Positions 51,946 to 62,364 of a stretch of DNA of 64,000 nucleotides are shown one piece after another. The stretch covers positions 44,541,433-44,605,432 of the forward strand of contig CM019693.1 of the NCBI GenBank assembly GCA_009760885.1, in the 5' to 3' direction. This DNA is from Achatina immaculata (lineage: Eukaryota > Mollusca > Gastropoda > Stylommatophora > Achatinidae). The stretch's first letter is position 1. Each line of letters opens with the position of its first letter. Under the pieces are notes generated by a model, which saw only the letters and a program-made list of their open reading frames with translations, was not told the origin of the DNA and made no database searches. A program made the position numbers and the translations under genes.

Positions 51946-52301
51946 TGATAATATAATTGTGTCGGCCGGACAATCTACAAGACAAACTCCCGTGTTTCAT
52001 TTTCCAGAACTAGGAACAGACTCATCCTTGCTTGTGCTTTTCTTGAGTATTTGGATCCACAGCACCAAGATAAACGATCGTATAACTGTGTCGACGGGAC
52101 AATATATAAGACGGATTATTGTGTTCATTTCTCTAATTTAGGAATATTTCATATTTTTGTGTCGTGCTTTTCTCAACTATTTGGATGTACAGGAGCAAGG
52201 TAACAATCTACTTCTAAATTGTTATTTTTTGTTAGTTTATTTTTATGTCTTTATATAGTTATTTCTAATTTACAATTTTCATTTGTGTTTTGTTTTCAAA
52301 T
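51946..52301 (+). other. C-type ORF1-ORF2 spacer with donor-like site
   Basis: The same two-unit spacer as 46304-46589. The donor-like GCAAG|GTAACAATCTAC is at 52200, a pyrimidine-rich stretch ends ATGTCTTTATATAG at 52258, and the ORF2 ATG is at 52302. Confidence 0.55.
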
Positions 52302-53922
52302 ATGGCCGATAAACTTTCCATTTTATCTATTAATATTAGAGGACTTGAGGGGGAAACTCAGTCAAGTAGTGCACCTAAGACACAAACACAAACCAGACTT
52401 TATCAGACATTCATGTTTCAGCTTAGGGAATAGACACACAGGAGTAGCAATACTACAAGTATCAGAAGACTGGCAAATCGTAGGACACAACAGAGACAGT
52501 GAAGGTAGAATAGCAATAGTGGAAATAAAACACACAAGTTCAAATCACAACAAATACACATTAGTCAATGTATATGCACCAGCTGTGAGAGACCAGCAAA
52601 TTAACTTCTATGACAAACTCTCACAGATGCTAACATCATTCCACAGGGGACAAAACATTATCATAGCAGGAGACTTTAACTGTGTCCTCCACGATTTTGA
52701 TCTGTCGAGAGGAACAATTAACGCACGCCGTGAATTCGAACAAACAGACATACTACACAACATCATAGACGAGCACGGACTTGTAGACACATGCAGAAAG
52801 ATGAACCCACATGGTAGGGAAACTACACACACTGACACAATATAAACACAGGACGATCAGCCCGACTAGACAGAATATATGTCCCAGGTAACCTCCTAAT
52901 AAACGACATCAAACACATAGACACAACATTAAATTACACAGATCATAAAGCTGTCATGGTCACATTAAACGCAACCTTGGCACAACTCAAAAACAAACGC
53001 TCCCCACACTGGAAGTTTAATAACAGACTGCTGGACAACGAGAACTACATAGACAACATAACAGAACAATTACACGCGTACACTCAAGACTTACCAAAAT
53101 CCAACCTCATAGAATACTGGGACATATTAAAGAACACTATCAGAGAGGAAACACAGATCTTGGCGACAAAAATACACAGATACAGACGACAGCAACAACA
53201 AATTTTAGAAAACGCTATTAAACTAACCAAGCAGATAGATCCCAGTAGTCCTCACATACACGCGCTAGAGGAAGAAGTAGAGAAATACCATCAACACCGC
53301 TACCAAGGTTCCTTCATCAGAACAAAACTTGCCTCTGTCGTACAAGAAATACCAAGCAAAAAATATCTGGGAACAGAACAAAATGTGCAAAGAAGCAGAC
53401 AAATACGCAAAATAATAGACATAAATGGACAGGAACAGACAGACACCGCCAAAATAAGCCAAACCTTTCAAGATTTTTACACACATTTATACTCTGAGGA
53501 CAAGGGTCAATCAGAAGACATACAAAACAAATTCTTGAACTACGCCAAACAAATTCCTGAAGAAGACAAACAAACATTAGACATCCCACTCACGCTAGGA
53601 AACCTACAAAATGGGCTTGACACATTCCAAAAGAACAAATCTCCAGGACCGGATGGCCTCACTGCCGAGTTCTATCAGAAATTCTTTCACATTCTAGGAC
53701 CTGTCCTACATAAGGTGTTTATTGAAGCTTTCGACAGAAAAGAATTACCCAACAGCCTCAATCAGTCATACATAACACTCATTAAGAAAAGCAACGCAGA
53801 CACAACCCAAGTAAGGAATTACAGACCTATCTCATTACTCAACGTAGACTACAAAATCCTAGCAAAATCCCTAACTATGAAACTCAAACCCGTCATGCAC
53901 ACACTTATACATGAGGACCAGC
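52302..53922 (+). pseudogene. L1-Tx1 ORF2, subfamily C: endonuclease, linker, start of RT
   Basis: MADKLSILSINIRGL, then a frame change near 52350, a loss of the QET block, SEDWQIVGHNRDSEGRIAIV, LVNVYAPAVRDQQINFY, IIAGDFNCVLHDFDLS (catalytic GDFN) and LVDTCRKMNPHGRETTH. After a second shift near 52845: LDRIYVPGN, YTDHKAVMVTL, the long basic linker, SPGPDGLTAEFYQKFF and NYRPISLLNVDYKILAKSL. At 53923 a solo LTR interrupts it; the RT resumes at 54580. Confidence 0.92.
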
Positions 53923-54575
53923 TGTAACAGAATAGCAATTCTGTTCAGAGATTAATTGTGTAGCGCTAATAAATTGTGTTGCGTAGACTACGTCATTAGG
54001 AAGGCCCGTGTGCAAAAAGTCGTTAGAAAGGTCCGTGTGAAAAAGCCGGTCGTAAGCAGTCTATGTGTGGAAAGTTGAACTGGATGGACGTGTTGGGCGA
54101 ACGAGAATGGGGTAGAGCGAGTCTTGTTGTCAGAATTAGTTTAGTTTGTTTTTTCTGTGTGGCTGCAGTCCTTGGTAAGCCTGTAAGTATGGTTTTTGGT
54201 ATGAATAAATCATTGTAAGGTTTTCCTTGCCCATGTGGCGTAGATATTTCACGCCGGGCATTTGTTGCTGTAAATTTCTGTAATAAATGTGTGTTGTCTG
54301 ATGATAAACTACACCAATCGGCTTTGTGGAAATTCTCATTGTTGACCAGTTTGTTTTGGTCGGAAGACTGCCAAGTTATGTTCAAGTTGTTGTATTGTAC
54401 TATCTTTTGTGGAGTTGAAAGCCTGGGTGTCTTGTGTATTTTCTTAGTGTATAATACAGAAAATTAGGTGATGGTTAGAACACCAGCAACAAGAAGAAAC
54501 TTATAAGTTGAAACTGCACTCCACAAGAGGATTCAATCAATCCAGTAGTCTCCTTGTAAGGGGAATCCTGCTTCA
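53923..54575. mobile_element. solo LTR, copy 3 (653 bp)
   Basis: It begins TGTAACAGAATAG and ends CTTCA. The flanks carry a different 4-bp duplication, CAGC (53919-53922 and 54576-54579), so this is an independent insertion. It differs from copies 1 and 2 by several small indels (for example a shorter T-run near 54190). Confidence 0.88.
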
Positions 54576-54808
54576 CAGCAATGCAGTGAAACATAAATAC
54601 GCATTTGCATTTCCTAAGAGATGTTATCCAATACTCTCACGATAAGAATAGCCAGTCAGCAATCTTATCGCTGGACCAGGAGAAGGCTTTCGACAGAGTT
54701 TCCCATTCTTTCCTCCAGAAAACCTTGTCGAAATGTAATCTTGGGAACTACATCAGAGACTGGATCAAAATTCTATACAACAAACCAGAAACCAGACTAA
54801 GCATCTAA
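54576..54808 (+). pseudogene. L1-Tx1 ORF2 (C), RT palm after the LTR
   Basis: QCSET, a stop, then FLRDVIQYSHDKNSQSAILS, LDQEKAFDRVSHSFLQKTL (first catalytic Asp) and YIRDWIKILYNKPETRLSI. It stops at 54808, just before the breakpoint region used in the other deletion derivatives. Confidence 0.9.
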
Positions 54809-54850
54809 AGTTTCCAGAACGTACACTACAGAAAGACGTAGTACAGTTGG

Positions 54851-55210
54851 ATGTCCACAAAAAACCCCCATAAAGCCAGCTCTACTCCGAGCACTAAAAC
54901 CATAGGGACCTCCAAATCTGCACCACCTGTTCCACAGCAAACCACCGACTGTGACACAATGTTTCCACCCCTACCCTCACGTCAGACGGTCAGACGAGCT
55001 GATACGAGCGTCAGCAACGTCAGGATTCTTCCTAAGTCGCACAGCTCATTGGAAGAGCTCAACACACAAGCACGTTCCATGCAACATCCTCAAAGAAATC
55101 TGGGGCTGCAGTATTTGTTGCAATTTATTCCTGCAGCCTTGAGTCATGCCTATATGTTATCTCTGCATAATTCACATGGCATGGTACCTTACAGACACCA
55201 CATGCCTTAA
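54851..55210 (+). CDS. Ser/Thr/Pro-rich ORF, possibly LINE ORF1
   Basis: 119 codons: a low-complexity start (STKNPHKASSTPSTKTIGTS), then TMFPPLPSRQTVRRAD and SHSSLEELNTQARSM. I do not recognise a domain. It lies upstream of a Jockey/L2-like ORF2 on the same strand and could be part of that element's ORF1, but the 500-base gap and lack of motifs leave this open. Confidence 0.35.
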   Translation: MSTKNPHKASSTPSTKTIGTSKSAPPVPQQTTDCDTMFPPLPSRQTVRRADTSVSNVRILPKSHSSLEELNTQARSMQHPQRNLGLQYLLQFIPAALSHAYMLSLHNSHGMVPYRHHMP

Positions 55211-55725
55211 ACTGATTGCAGTATCATCGTAATCCATCACAAACTGAAACCTTCAACCCGCAATGTCGAAAAAGAATTATTCCTCAGCAAGACACAGTGA
55301 CTGATATCTTCATTATTACGTTTATTTAGAATTCTTTACGTTTTATTATTGCATTTTATTTCTTGCCCTTTTTTTTGTACCTATTTTTCTAATTCTTGTC
55401 AACTTTCTATAGGTCGTTGCAGTTTGTGAGTTGTATTTGTATGTGTGTGTGAGAACTATATACTTAATTACTCAACTTGTTAGTGAATTCACATATTTCA
55501 GCGTTTAATTATTCAGTAGTTAGACGTGTCTCTCTTTCAGCTAGTGAGTTGTGTACCAGTTGAAAGTTTAATATACAGAGTGTGTCTCTGTGTAGTATTT
55601 AAAAGTTTATTTACTTCAGTATTAAATATCATAATAGGAATTATTTTCAAACCAGTAACAGGAGACAGGAAAATAAAATGACCCCACCTACCGAAAAATG
55701 GTTACATAAAGACTTCGATTAGGCC
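55211..55725. other. AT-rich, no recognisable gene
   Basis: No coding or structural signal was seen. It may be the spacer or 5' region of the LINE that follows. Confidence 0.5.
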
Positions 55726-56680
55726 ACATATTACATCAAAATTTCCACATTTTTGGCTTCTCTGAAAGCCGTTTAAATAGGAACATAACCGATGAAGATA
55801 CTAGAATTATCGGTTTTAACCTGATCCGGCGTGACCCAACCAGGAAGCTAGAAACAGGTCTAGTAATGTATGTCTCCACAACTATTCAGTTTAGTCGTAG
55901 AGAAGACCTCGAATCATTTAGAAGCTTCAGAAAATTTAACCTAGAATTATTCCTTAATGATTTGCAAGAATCTTCACTTACACACGTGTACCAACTAACT
56001 GACCCTGATGAGGCAATAGAATATTGGCTAAAGATCTTCAGAGATATATTAGACAAACATGTCCCCATGAAAGAGGTGAGAGTAAAACACCAGACGAAGT
56101 CACCTTGGATAACAGCTGAAATATTACATGCCATGAGAGAACGTGACCGGGCGCACAAAATCAAGGACTTTATGACCTACCGTTCACTCAGAAACAAAGT
56201 TCAATACTTAATAAGATAAGAGAAAAAAAATTACTTCAGGAATCTAATACAGAATAAATCAGACAGTAAATCAATTTGGAAAGCCATAAATACCCTATCA
56301 AATAAAAGAAAAGAACTTGATTCTCAAACCATCAATCGTGCATACATTAGCGCACATATCAGTACACATTTTAGAGAAGAAATCAACGTTCTTAAATCAT
56401 CAATACTATCTCCTGTATGCGACTTACATGAACTACAAACATTCCTGGACAGCAGATGTACTGATTTTAAACAGTTACACATTCAATTCTTAACAGTCAG
56501 TGAAGTTCACAGTTATCTCTTAACCTTAAAATACAATAATACAGCTGGGCTTGATGATATTAGTAATAAGATCTTACGTTATGCTGCACCTGTCATTTCA
56601 CATATACTAACATATATTTACAACCAGTGCATTGCAAAATGTTATTTCCCAGAGGCTTTTAAAACTGCTAAGGGGAGGAG
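55726..56680 (+). pseudogene. Jockey/L2-like LINE ORF2: endonuclease end, linker, RT start
   Basis: The endonuclease fragment reads HIFGFSESRLNRNI, GFNLIRRDPTRKLETGLVMY, then the linker WLKIFRDILDKHVPMKEVRV and KSPWITAEILHAMRERDRAH (open 55866-56219). After a stop the linker and RT start continue: YFRNLIQNKSDSKSIWKAIN, TAGLDDISNKILRYAAPVIS and FPEAFKTAK. It is the upstream part of the family seen at 1-1.3 kb. It is cut at about 56685 by an LTR-element leader. Confidence 0.85.
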
Positions 56681-56685
56681 AGGAC

Positions 56686-56988
56686 AACGTTAAGTACAAC
56701 GCTTCGATCACGTGCAAGAACGGCAGAATCAGCGAGGAAGAGACAACCCAGTCAGCCAAGAACTGAAGAGACAGTTAAGTTTTATGTATCGATTATATTG
56801 TATTTACATTGGAGACTGACTTGTGCTGCTAGATTTTATGCCGCATTCGTTTCTTTGTGATTTAACCAGCAGCAAGAATCAGGCAAAAACCAACCAGAAA
56901 ATGTCAAAACAAACTGATAAACTGACGTATGTCAGCCCAGTTAAACGTGTCTATCAACGATTTCACATTCTCAGTAACAGTTCGGGTT
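56686..56988 (+). mobile_element. LTR-element leader and gag start, copy 1
   Basis: It is nearly identical to 61010-61320 (GGAGAGGACAACGTTAAG onward). The small frame MSKQTDKLTYVS begins near 56900 and is joined after CAGTAACAG (56988) to a Penelope-like GIY-YIG domain. At 61239 the same start continues as a gag gene. Confidence 0.75.
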
Positions 56989-57250
56989 TCACCTGTACTT
57001 CACGCAATGTTATTTATGCTATTATGTGCAAACGTTGCGGTTTGAAGTACATAGGGGAGACTTGCTTACGCTTAGGAGATCGATTTCGCCAACATCTTAA
57101 TGATATTTCTAAGAGGGCCTGGACTTTTGCCTTAGCAACCACAAGGGAAAACAGGACATTTCTGTTAGTGCGTTCTGTTCTTGTTCTGCTGATGTACGAT
57201 CTCGGAGGGTTCTAGAACAGCGCCTTATTTTCCAGGCTGGATGTCTCCAC
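56989..57250 (+). pseudogene. Penelope-like GIY-YIG endonuclease fragment
   Basis: TSRNVIYAIMCKRCGLKYIG, then ETCLRLGDRFRQHLNDISKR: the VIY...KYIGET block and downstream Arg/His are the GIY-YIG signature of Penelope-like elements, here with ETC instead of ETG. A frame break follows (57130), and the last recognisable bases are at 57250, where Tx1 ORF1 starts. Confidence 0.87.
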
Positions 57251-57254
57251 CCAG

Positions 57255-58124
57255 CTGGAGTTAACAAAGTTCAAGTGGTTCGTCACCCTGACGCAAGCAG
57301 CACATGTTGCCTACTACAAGTCCCTACACGGGAAATCCTTCCTCGTCGACGACATGAAACTCCATGTGATGATAGAGCACATGGACAAAGAAAGAATCAA
57401 GTGTACCCTGCATTGGGTACCACCAAATACCAAACCTGAAATGGTGAAAAGACTGATGACCTTCTTGACGGGCGATGAGGAGGCAGAGACCTCACGAGCT
57501 GAGAAGGCGTACGACAAATGGTCGTTTCTATGTCGCCGGAAAGTGGAGGTGCCACACTACACATACACCACAGACACGGAGGGAACGGAAGAACATAAAA
57601 TCTTCATCACTCTACAAGGCTGAAAACCGCCGTGCCCGATATGCCAAAACACCACACATTGGGCCAGAAAATGCCCACGCAAGCAAACACCGGCACCTAA
57701 AGCCGCAGGTAAACAAACAATACAACAAGCAGCTCAGCCACCTGAGCCAGGAAGACCTTCCACAGTTGAGGTCCCAACATCAGGTGACCAAGACCCTCCC
57801 TCAGAGGACGCCGGAGACACCCTCCAGCTAGTGGACTATACCAGAAAAAGAAGACGACCGGTACGATCTTCTCCAACACCGGCGACTACAGATCCACCAA
57901 CCTGCACACCAAAGAAACAACCCACAAAAACAAGAGAGGTCATCTGGCCTCAACAACAACAACTTCGAGATAACAATGGAGACGAGCCACAACACTCTCC
58001 ACTCTCAGAACCGACAGCTGATGACCCGCCATCTTGGGCTCTACGGACAGCGGAGTACGACCTGGACGACGACAGACAACTACTCATCGACGTCCCTGTC
58101 GAGTATCGTGCGGATGCACCATAA
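57255..58124 (+). pseudogene. L1-Tx1 ORF1, subfamily D, 5'-truncated
   Basis: It enters at KFKWFVTLTQAAHVAYY and reads LHGKSFLVDD, EHMDKERIKCTLHWVPPNTK, VKRLMTFLTGDEEAETSRAE, DKWSFLCRRKVEVPHY, a TGA after LQG at 57621-57623, then a CCHC knuckle CPICQNTTHWARKC. A frame change near 57830 leads to DYTRKRRRPVRSSPTPAT and an acidic tail to 58124. The front of the RRM-like region is missing. The D-type ORF2 follows. Confidence 0.9.
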
Positions 58125-58201
58125 CGCACCGTATAGACCATGGCAAACAATACCAACCTGGACTATATTTCAAGACAGTGCTACGACAAGACAAACAGAA
58201 C

Positions 58202-58267
58202 GTATGTAAATAATTTTTTTTCCCTTTCATTTGTCTAAACAAATCATTTTCCTTTTTTTCCTTTTAG
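58202..58267 (+). promoter_or_regulatory. intron-like segment between ORF1 and ORF2 (D)
   Basis: GAAC|GTATGTAAAT at the left, TGTCTAAAC as a possible branch site at 58231-58239, and a strong pyrimidine tract with CCTTTTAG ending at 58267, two bases before the ORF2 ATG at 58270. The length is 66 bases. It is the most convincing of the set. Confidence 0.5.
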
Positions 58268-58269
58268 AC

Positions 58270-59035
58270 ATGGATAGGGACATTAAAATACTAAGTGTTA
58301 ATATTAGAGGCATCCGTAGGAAACTACACCATATTGTCTCATTGATACTAACACACAAACCTGATTTCATTCTTATACAAGAAACAAATATACAAACAGA
58401 TTGGCACGCAGCGCAAATCACTACTCAGTTAGGCCTTAGACATTCATGTTTTAGCCTAGCCAAACAAAACTCGGGGTCTGGAGTAGCAATCACACAGACT
58501 TCAGATAGATGGGAGTTTACTAGAACAAACAGAGACAGCAGGGGAAGAATAGCCATAGCTGAGGTAACGAACAACACACAAGCATACACTATAGTCAACA
58601 TACATGCTCCACCCAACCGCATTCACCAACCAGTATTCTATGAAGATTTAGACTCCTTACTCACTCGAATGTATAAAGGACACAACATCATATTGGGGGG
58701 AGATTTTAATTGTGTTCTATCAGACGCAGACATTATAGGAGGTCAAGTTAGAGCTCAGATTGCTAGAACATGCAGAGAAGATAAAAACCAACTAGAAACA
58801 TTACAAGGCATACTAGATACACATAGCTTTGTAGACACATATAGACACACTCATCCCCAAGGCAGAGACACCACATATAAAAACAACGCCCAAAACAGAT
58901 CTACTAGACTAGACAGAATTTATGCACCTTCAACACATCACATAACACGAACCAGACATCTCACGGAAACCTTGCAGTTCACGGATCATAAAGCAGTAGT
59001 CACAAGAGTAAACATGACACTCAGCCCAATTAAAT
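58270..59035 (+). pseudogene. L1-Tx1 ORF2, subfamily D: intact endonuclease domain
   Basis: The frame is open from the ATG at 58270 for the whole APE domain: ILSVNIRGIRRKL (Asn), ILIQETNI (Glu), SCFSLAKQNSGSGVAI, NIHAPPNRIHQPVFYEDL, LGGDFNCVLSDADIIGG (Asp/Asn), TRLDRIYAPSTHHI and FTDHKAVVTRV (Asp-His). All expected catalytic residues are present. It is truncated after about 255 residues at LSPIK, where gag-leader sequence and a Penelope-like domain are joined. It is the only uninterrupted endonuclease domain here besides that at 16807. Confidence 0.92.
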
Positions 59036-59345
59036 GTGTCTATCAACGATTTGACATCCTCGGTAGCAGTTAAGGAGGGTTTCACCTGTGCTTCACGCAA
59101 TGTTATTTATGCTGTTATGTGCAAACGTTGCGGTTTGAAGTACGTAGGGGAGACTGGCTTACGCTTAGGAGATCGATTTCGCCAACATCTCAATGATATT
59201 TCTAAGAGGGCCTGGACACCTGTGGCTAAACATTTTTTGCCTTAGCAAACACAGGGGAAAACAGGGCATTTCTGTTAGTGCGATCCGCTCTTGTTCTGCT
59301 GATGTATGATCTCGGAGGGTCCTAGAACAGCGCCTTATTTTCCAG
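59029..59345 (+). pseudogene. Penelope-like GIY-YIG fragment fused behind gag-leader piece
   Basis: About 40 bases of gag-leader (AATTAAATGTGTCTATCAAC) precede EGFTCASRNVIYAVMCKRCG, then KYVGETGLRLGDRFRQHLND. The GIY-YIG core is complete; the tail is frame-broken after 59245. The junction is close to that at 56988. Confidence 0.87.
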
Positions 59346-60230
59346 ACTTATATCGAGATATCGTGATCAAGATGCAGACAAGGGTGGGGCCATTGTTTGT
59401 TGGAAGAAAGAATTGTACACCCAGGAGGTCATGGGCTATCTGAGCAACACTGAATTTTAAGCCTCTTGTCCTCAAGATCCGACTCTGGCCAACAACCACC
59501 ATGTTCGTGACACGATCAACGAACTCATCCACAAGACTGGTCTTTCTCCCTCGGCTACTCATCTTCACATCCGCGACAGCTGCTTAGGGAAGCCATCCTT
59601 TTATCTACTCCCTAAGATACACAAACCAGGCAACCCAGGAAGGCCCATAGTGTCCGCTTGTTCCTGCCCTACGGAACAAATCTCTGACTTTCTTGACAGC
59701 ATCTTTCAACCTCTGGTCACTAGTCTGCCCACTTATCTCAAGGACACCAATCATGCTCTCATTGCTTTTGAGACCCTTACACTCCTGCCTGGCCACACCT
59801 ACCGTATCTTCACTCTTGATGTAGTATCCTTGTACACATCCATCCCGCATGATCAGGGACTTCAGGCCGTCAAGTTCTTTCTGAACAAAAGACGCAATCC
59901 CTCTGTTCCTACTTCTACTATTCTGCGCCTTACACAACTTGTCCTCCAACTCAATTCTTTTGACTTCAATGGCCTTAACTTCGACCAGATTAGTGGTGTA
60001 GCCATGGGTACCAAAATGGGCCCCAGCTACGCGTGTTTCTTCATGGGCCACTTCGAACACAAGGTTCAAAGGCCCATTTCCCGCTTTTTCCGCTAACTTT
60101 CTTGACATTGCCGTCACTATCGGCCCTTTCGGGCTTACTACTTCTATCCACTATAAACCTACAGACTCTCACAGCTACCTCCTGTACTCTTCCTCCCATC
60201 CCAACTTCTTAGGTTGAGACGTTTGTGTAA
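59346..60230 (+). pseudogene. Penelope-like reverse transcriptase
   Basis: [73 protein letters not shown] (first catalytic Asp) and GVAMGTKMGPSYACFFMGHF are in order (open 59650-60096). After FEHKVQRP the frame breaks, and the YIDD-type catalytic loop is deleted; the sequence resumes at NFLDIAVTIGPFGLT. It therefore cannot be an active RT. Confidence 0.9.
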
Positions 60231-60995
60231 TGAGGATTTCGATTTCCAGGATCAAGGCCATAAAATGCTAGATTTCTTCCGTCAACGCGGCTATCTAGAA
60301 CATGTTCTCTCGTCATCTTGGAACCGCATCAGCCATATATCGCGCCAACAACCATCAGTCCTAAACCGCACTGTAGCTCGGACAGAGTGAAACTAGTACT
60401 CACGTACCACCCTCATAGCTTGGCAGTTAAAAACATACTGTTTCGCCATCTCCATCTCCTCCAGACCGAGCCTGATACACGTGAACCCCTATTGGTAGCC
60501 TACAGACGGGACAAGAACCTCAGGGACCTTTTATTTCGTAGTCACCTTAAGACAGATGACACTTTTTATGGTACCAGACGTTGCGGACGCCGTAGATGCA
60601 ACACTTGTCCGTTTGTTGTCGAGGTTAGCCAGATCTCCTTCCCTAAGTCCACTTTATCGGTTCAGGAGGGTTTCACCTCTACTTCACGCAATGTTATTTA
60701 TGCTATTATGTGCAAACGTTGCGGTTTGAAGTACATAGGTGAGACTGGCTTACGGTTAGGAGATCGATTTCGCTAACATCTTAATGATATTTCCAAGAAG
60801 GCCTGGACACCTGTGGCTAAACATTTTTGCCTTAACAACCACAGGGGAAAACAGGACATTTCTGTTAGTGCGATCCGCTCTTGTACTGCGGATGTACGAT
60901 CTCGGAGGGTCCTAGAACAGCGCCTTATTTTCCAGGCTGGCTGTCTCCACCCAGGTCTTATTCAGAACACATTAATTAAACATTCTGGAAATTAA
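60231..60995 (+). pseudogene. Penelope-like C-terminal half: connector and GIY-YIG
   Basis: DFQDQGHKMLDFFRQRGYLE, then the 60318 frame: RVKLVLTYHPHSLAVKNILF, RDLLFRSHLKTDDTFYG, CGRRRCNTCPFV (the Cys-rich connector) and TSRNVIYAIMCKRCGLKYIG with ETGLRLGDRFR, followed by a stop in place of the next Gln codon (TAA at 60774). The tail ADVRSRRVLEQRLIFQAGCL ends at 60995. Together with 59346-60230 it is the most complete Penelope-like element here. Confidence 0.9.
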
Positions 60996-61007
60996 AGACA
61001 ACTTCAA

Positions 61008-61238
61008 AGAGGAGAGGACAACGTTAAGTACAACGCTTCGATCACGTGCAAGAACGACAAAATCAACGAGGAAGAGACAACCCAGTCAGCCAAGAACTGA
61101 AGAGACAGTTAAGTTAAGTTTTATGTATCGATTATATTGTATTTACATTGGAGACTGACTTGTGCTGCTAGATTTTATGCCGCATTCGTTTCTTTGTGAT
61201 TAACCAGCAGCAAGAATCAGGCAAAAACCAACCAGAAA
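61008..61238 (+). mobile_element. LTR-element leader, copy 2
   Basis: Near-identical to 56690-56899. It includes GTTAAGTACAACGCTTCG and CAGTCAGCCAAGAACTG. No complete LTR could be delimited. Confidence 0.65.
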
Positions 61239-61860
61239 ATGTCAAAACAAACCGATAAACTGACGTATATGTCAGCCCAATTAAACGTGTCTATCAACGA
61301 TTTCACATCCTCAGTAACAGATCAGACCGTACGTCACGACGCCGAAATTTTTTACTGTCAGTCTGACAAATTCAAGGACTGGATTAAGAGCATTGAAAAC
61401 CAAACATACTTAGCCAGACTCCACGATAATGACAAGCATACATAGACTTAACAATAATGACACAAAACTATTGTTCAGATCTAGTAAAAATAGAGTCTCA
61501 GACCACATACACATCTCCCTGCCATCAGTGACATGGAAGGAATTTAAGCAGGATTTAGCTCGAAATTTTGCTGATATTACAGATCCACAACATGCATTTT
61601 CCATGGTGAAAAACATACGACTAAAATAAACAGCAAGAGAATGTACGGGCCTACGCAGACTTAGTAGCAGATACTTTCCCAAACATACACACACACACGA
61701 AATAGCCATGAATCGGCAGCTGGTATGGATTTTTGTAGAGGGTCTACGCGACATTTCTATGCAACTCAAGCTGATGAAGACAGTTCTGACAATTTGACCA
61801 AAGCAATAAACATAGCAGCTGAGGAATACAGTACAGTACAGTCCGCTAGCACACAGAGCG
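61239..61860 (+). pseudogene. LTR-retrotransposon gag, N-terminal and core (broken)
   Basis: MSKQTDKLTYMSAQLN, RHDAEIFYCQSDKFKDWIKS, then after frame changes WKEFKQDLARNFADITDPQH and FVEGLRDISMQLKLMKTV with LTKAINIAAEEYS. The pattern (W...F...L..RF.DI.D, F..GL....) is that of Ty3/Gypsy-type capsid proteins. Stops and shifts at 61443, 61628 and 61796 disable it. It is cut at 61861 by a LINE 3'-end repeat. Confidence 0.7.
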
Positions 61861-62140
61861 ACCATTCATTCATTCATTCATTCGCATGTCCCTTGCGGAA
61901 CTTTGCCTCTCAAACAGCACTCCTGTAGGCCTCTCGGTTGTGAGCAAGATGGCCTGCTGCTGTTGCATCCATTTACAGATCGTCAACGATGTCTTGCAGC
62001 CATCTTCGTCTTGGTCTTCCTCTTTTTCTTTTTCCCATTACGTATCCTTCCAATACGGTCTTCTCTAAATTATCATGACGTTTAATGTGTCCAAAATATT
62101 TCAGTTTTCTCTCTTTATGAGAGCGACCATGACTGCAAAA
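61861..62140 (-). repeat. dispersed LINE 3'-end repeat (copy 3)
   Basis: Starts at a (CATT)n tract and matches 3150-3400. Minus-strand remnants of an RTE-like tail. An A-run at 62138-62150 closes the segment. Confidence 0.75.
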
Positions 62141-62150
62141 AAAAAAAAAA

Positions 62151-62350
62151 CCACATGCGAGGAAGACCTACGGTAGCACGTTATAATAGAACAGAAGAAG
62201 ATAGCAGACAGTCACAGCGCAATAACCTCGTCATCACAAGAAGGCCCATAAGATTAGTAAGTTTCAGATGTGGACAGGTTGGATATAAACAAGCAGACTA
62301 CATCAAACCATACAAAATTACAGATGGGTACGACAGAGATATCACCAGGG
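62151..62350 (+). pseudogene. gag C-terminal piece with degenerate zinc knuckle
   Basis: MRGRPTVARYNRTEEDSRQ, then FRCGQVGYKQADYIKPYK, which looks like a CCHC knuckle that has lost its His and last Cys. It may be the end of the gag interrupted at 61861. It runs into a U2-like head. Confidence 0.5.
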
Positions 62351-62364
62351 AAACTAGACTAGGA

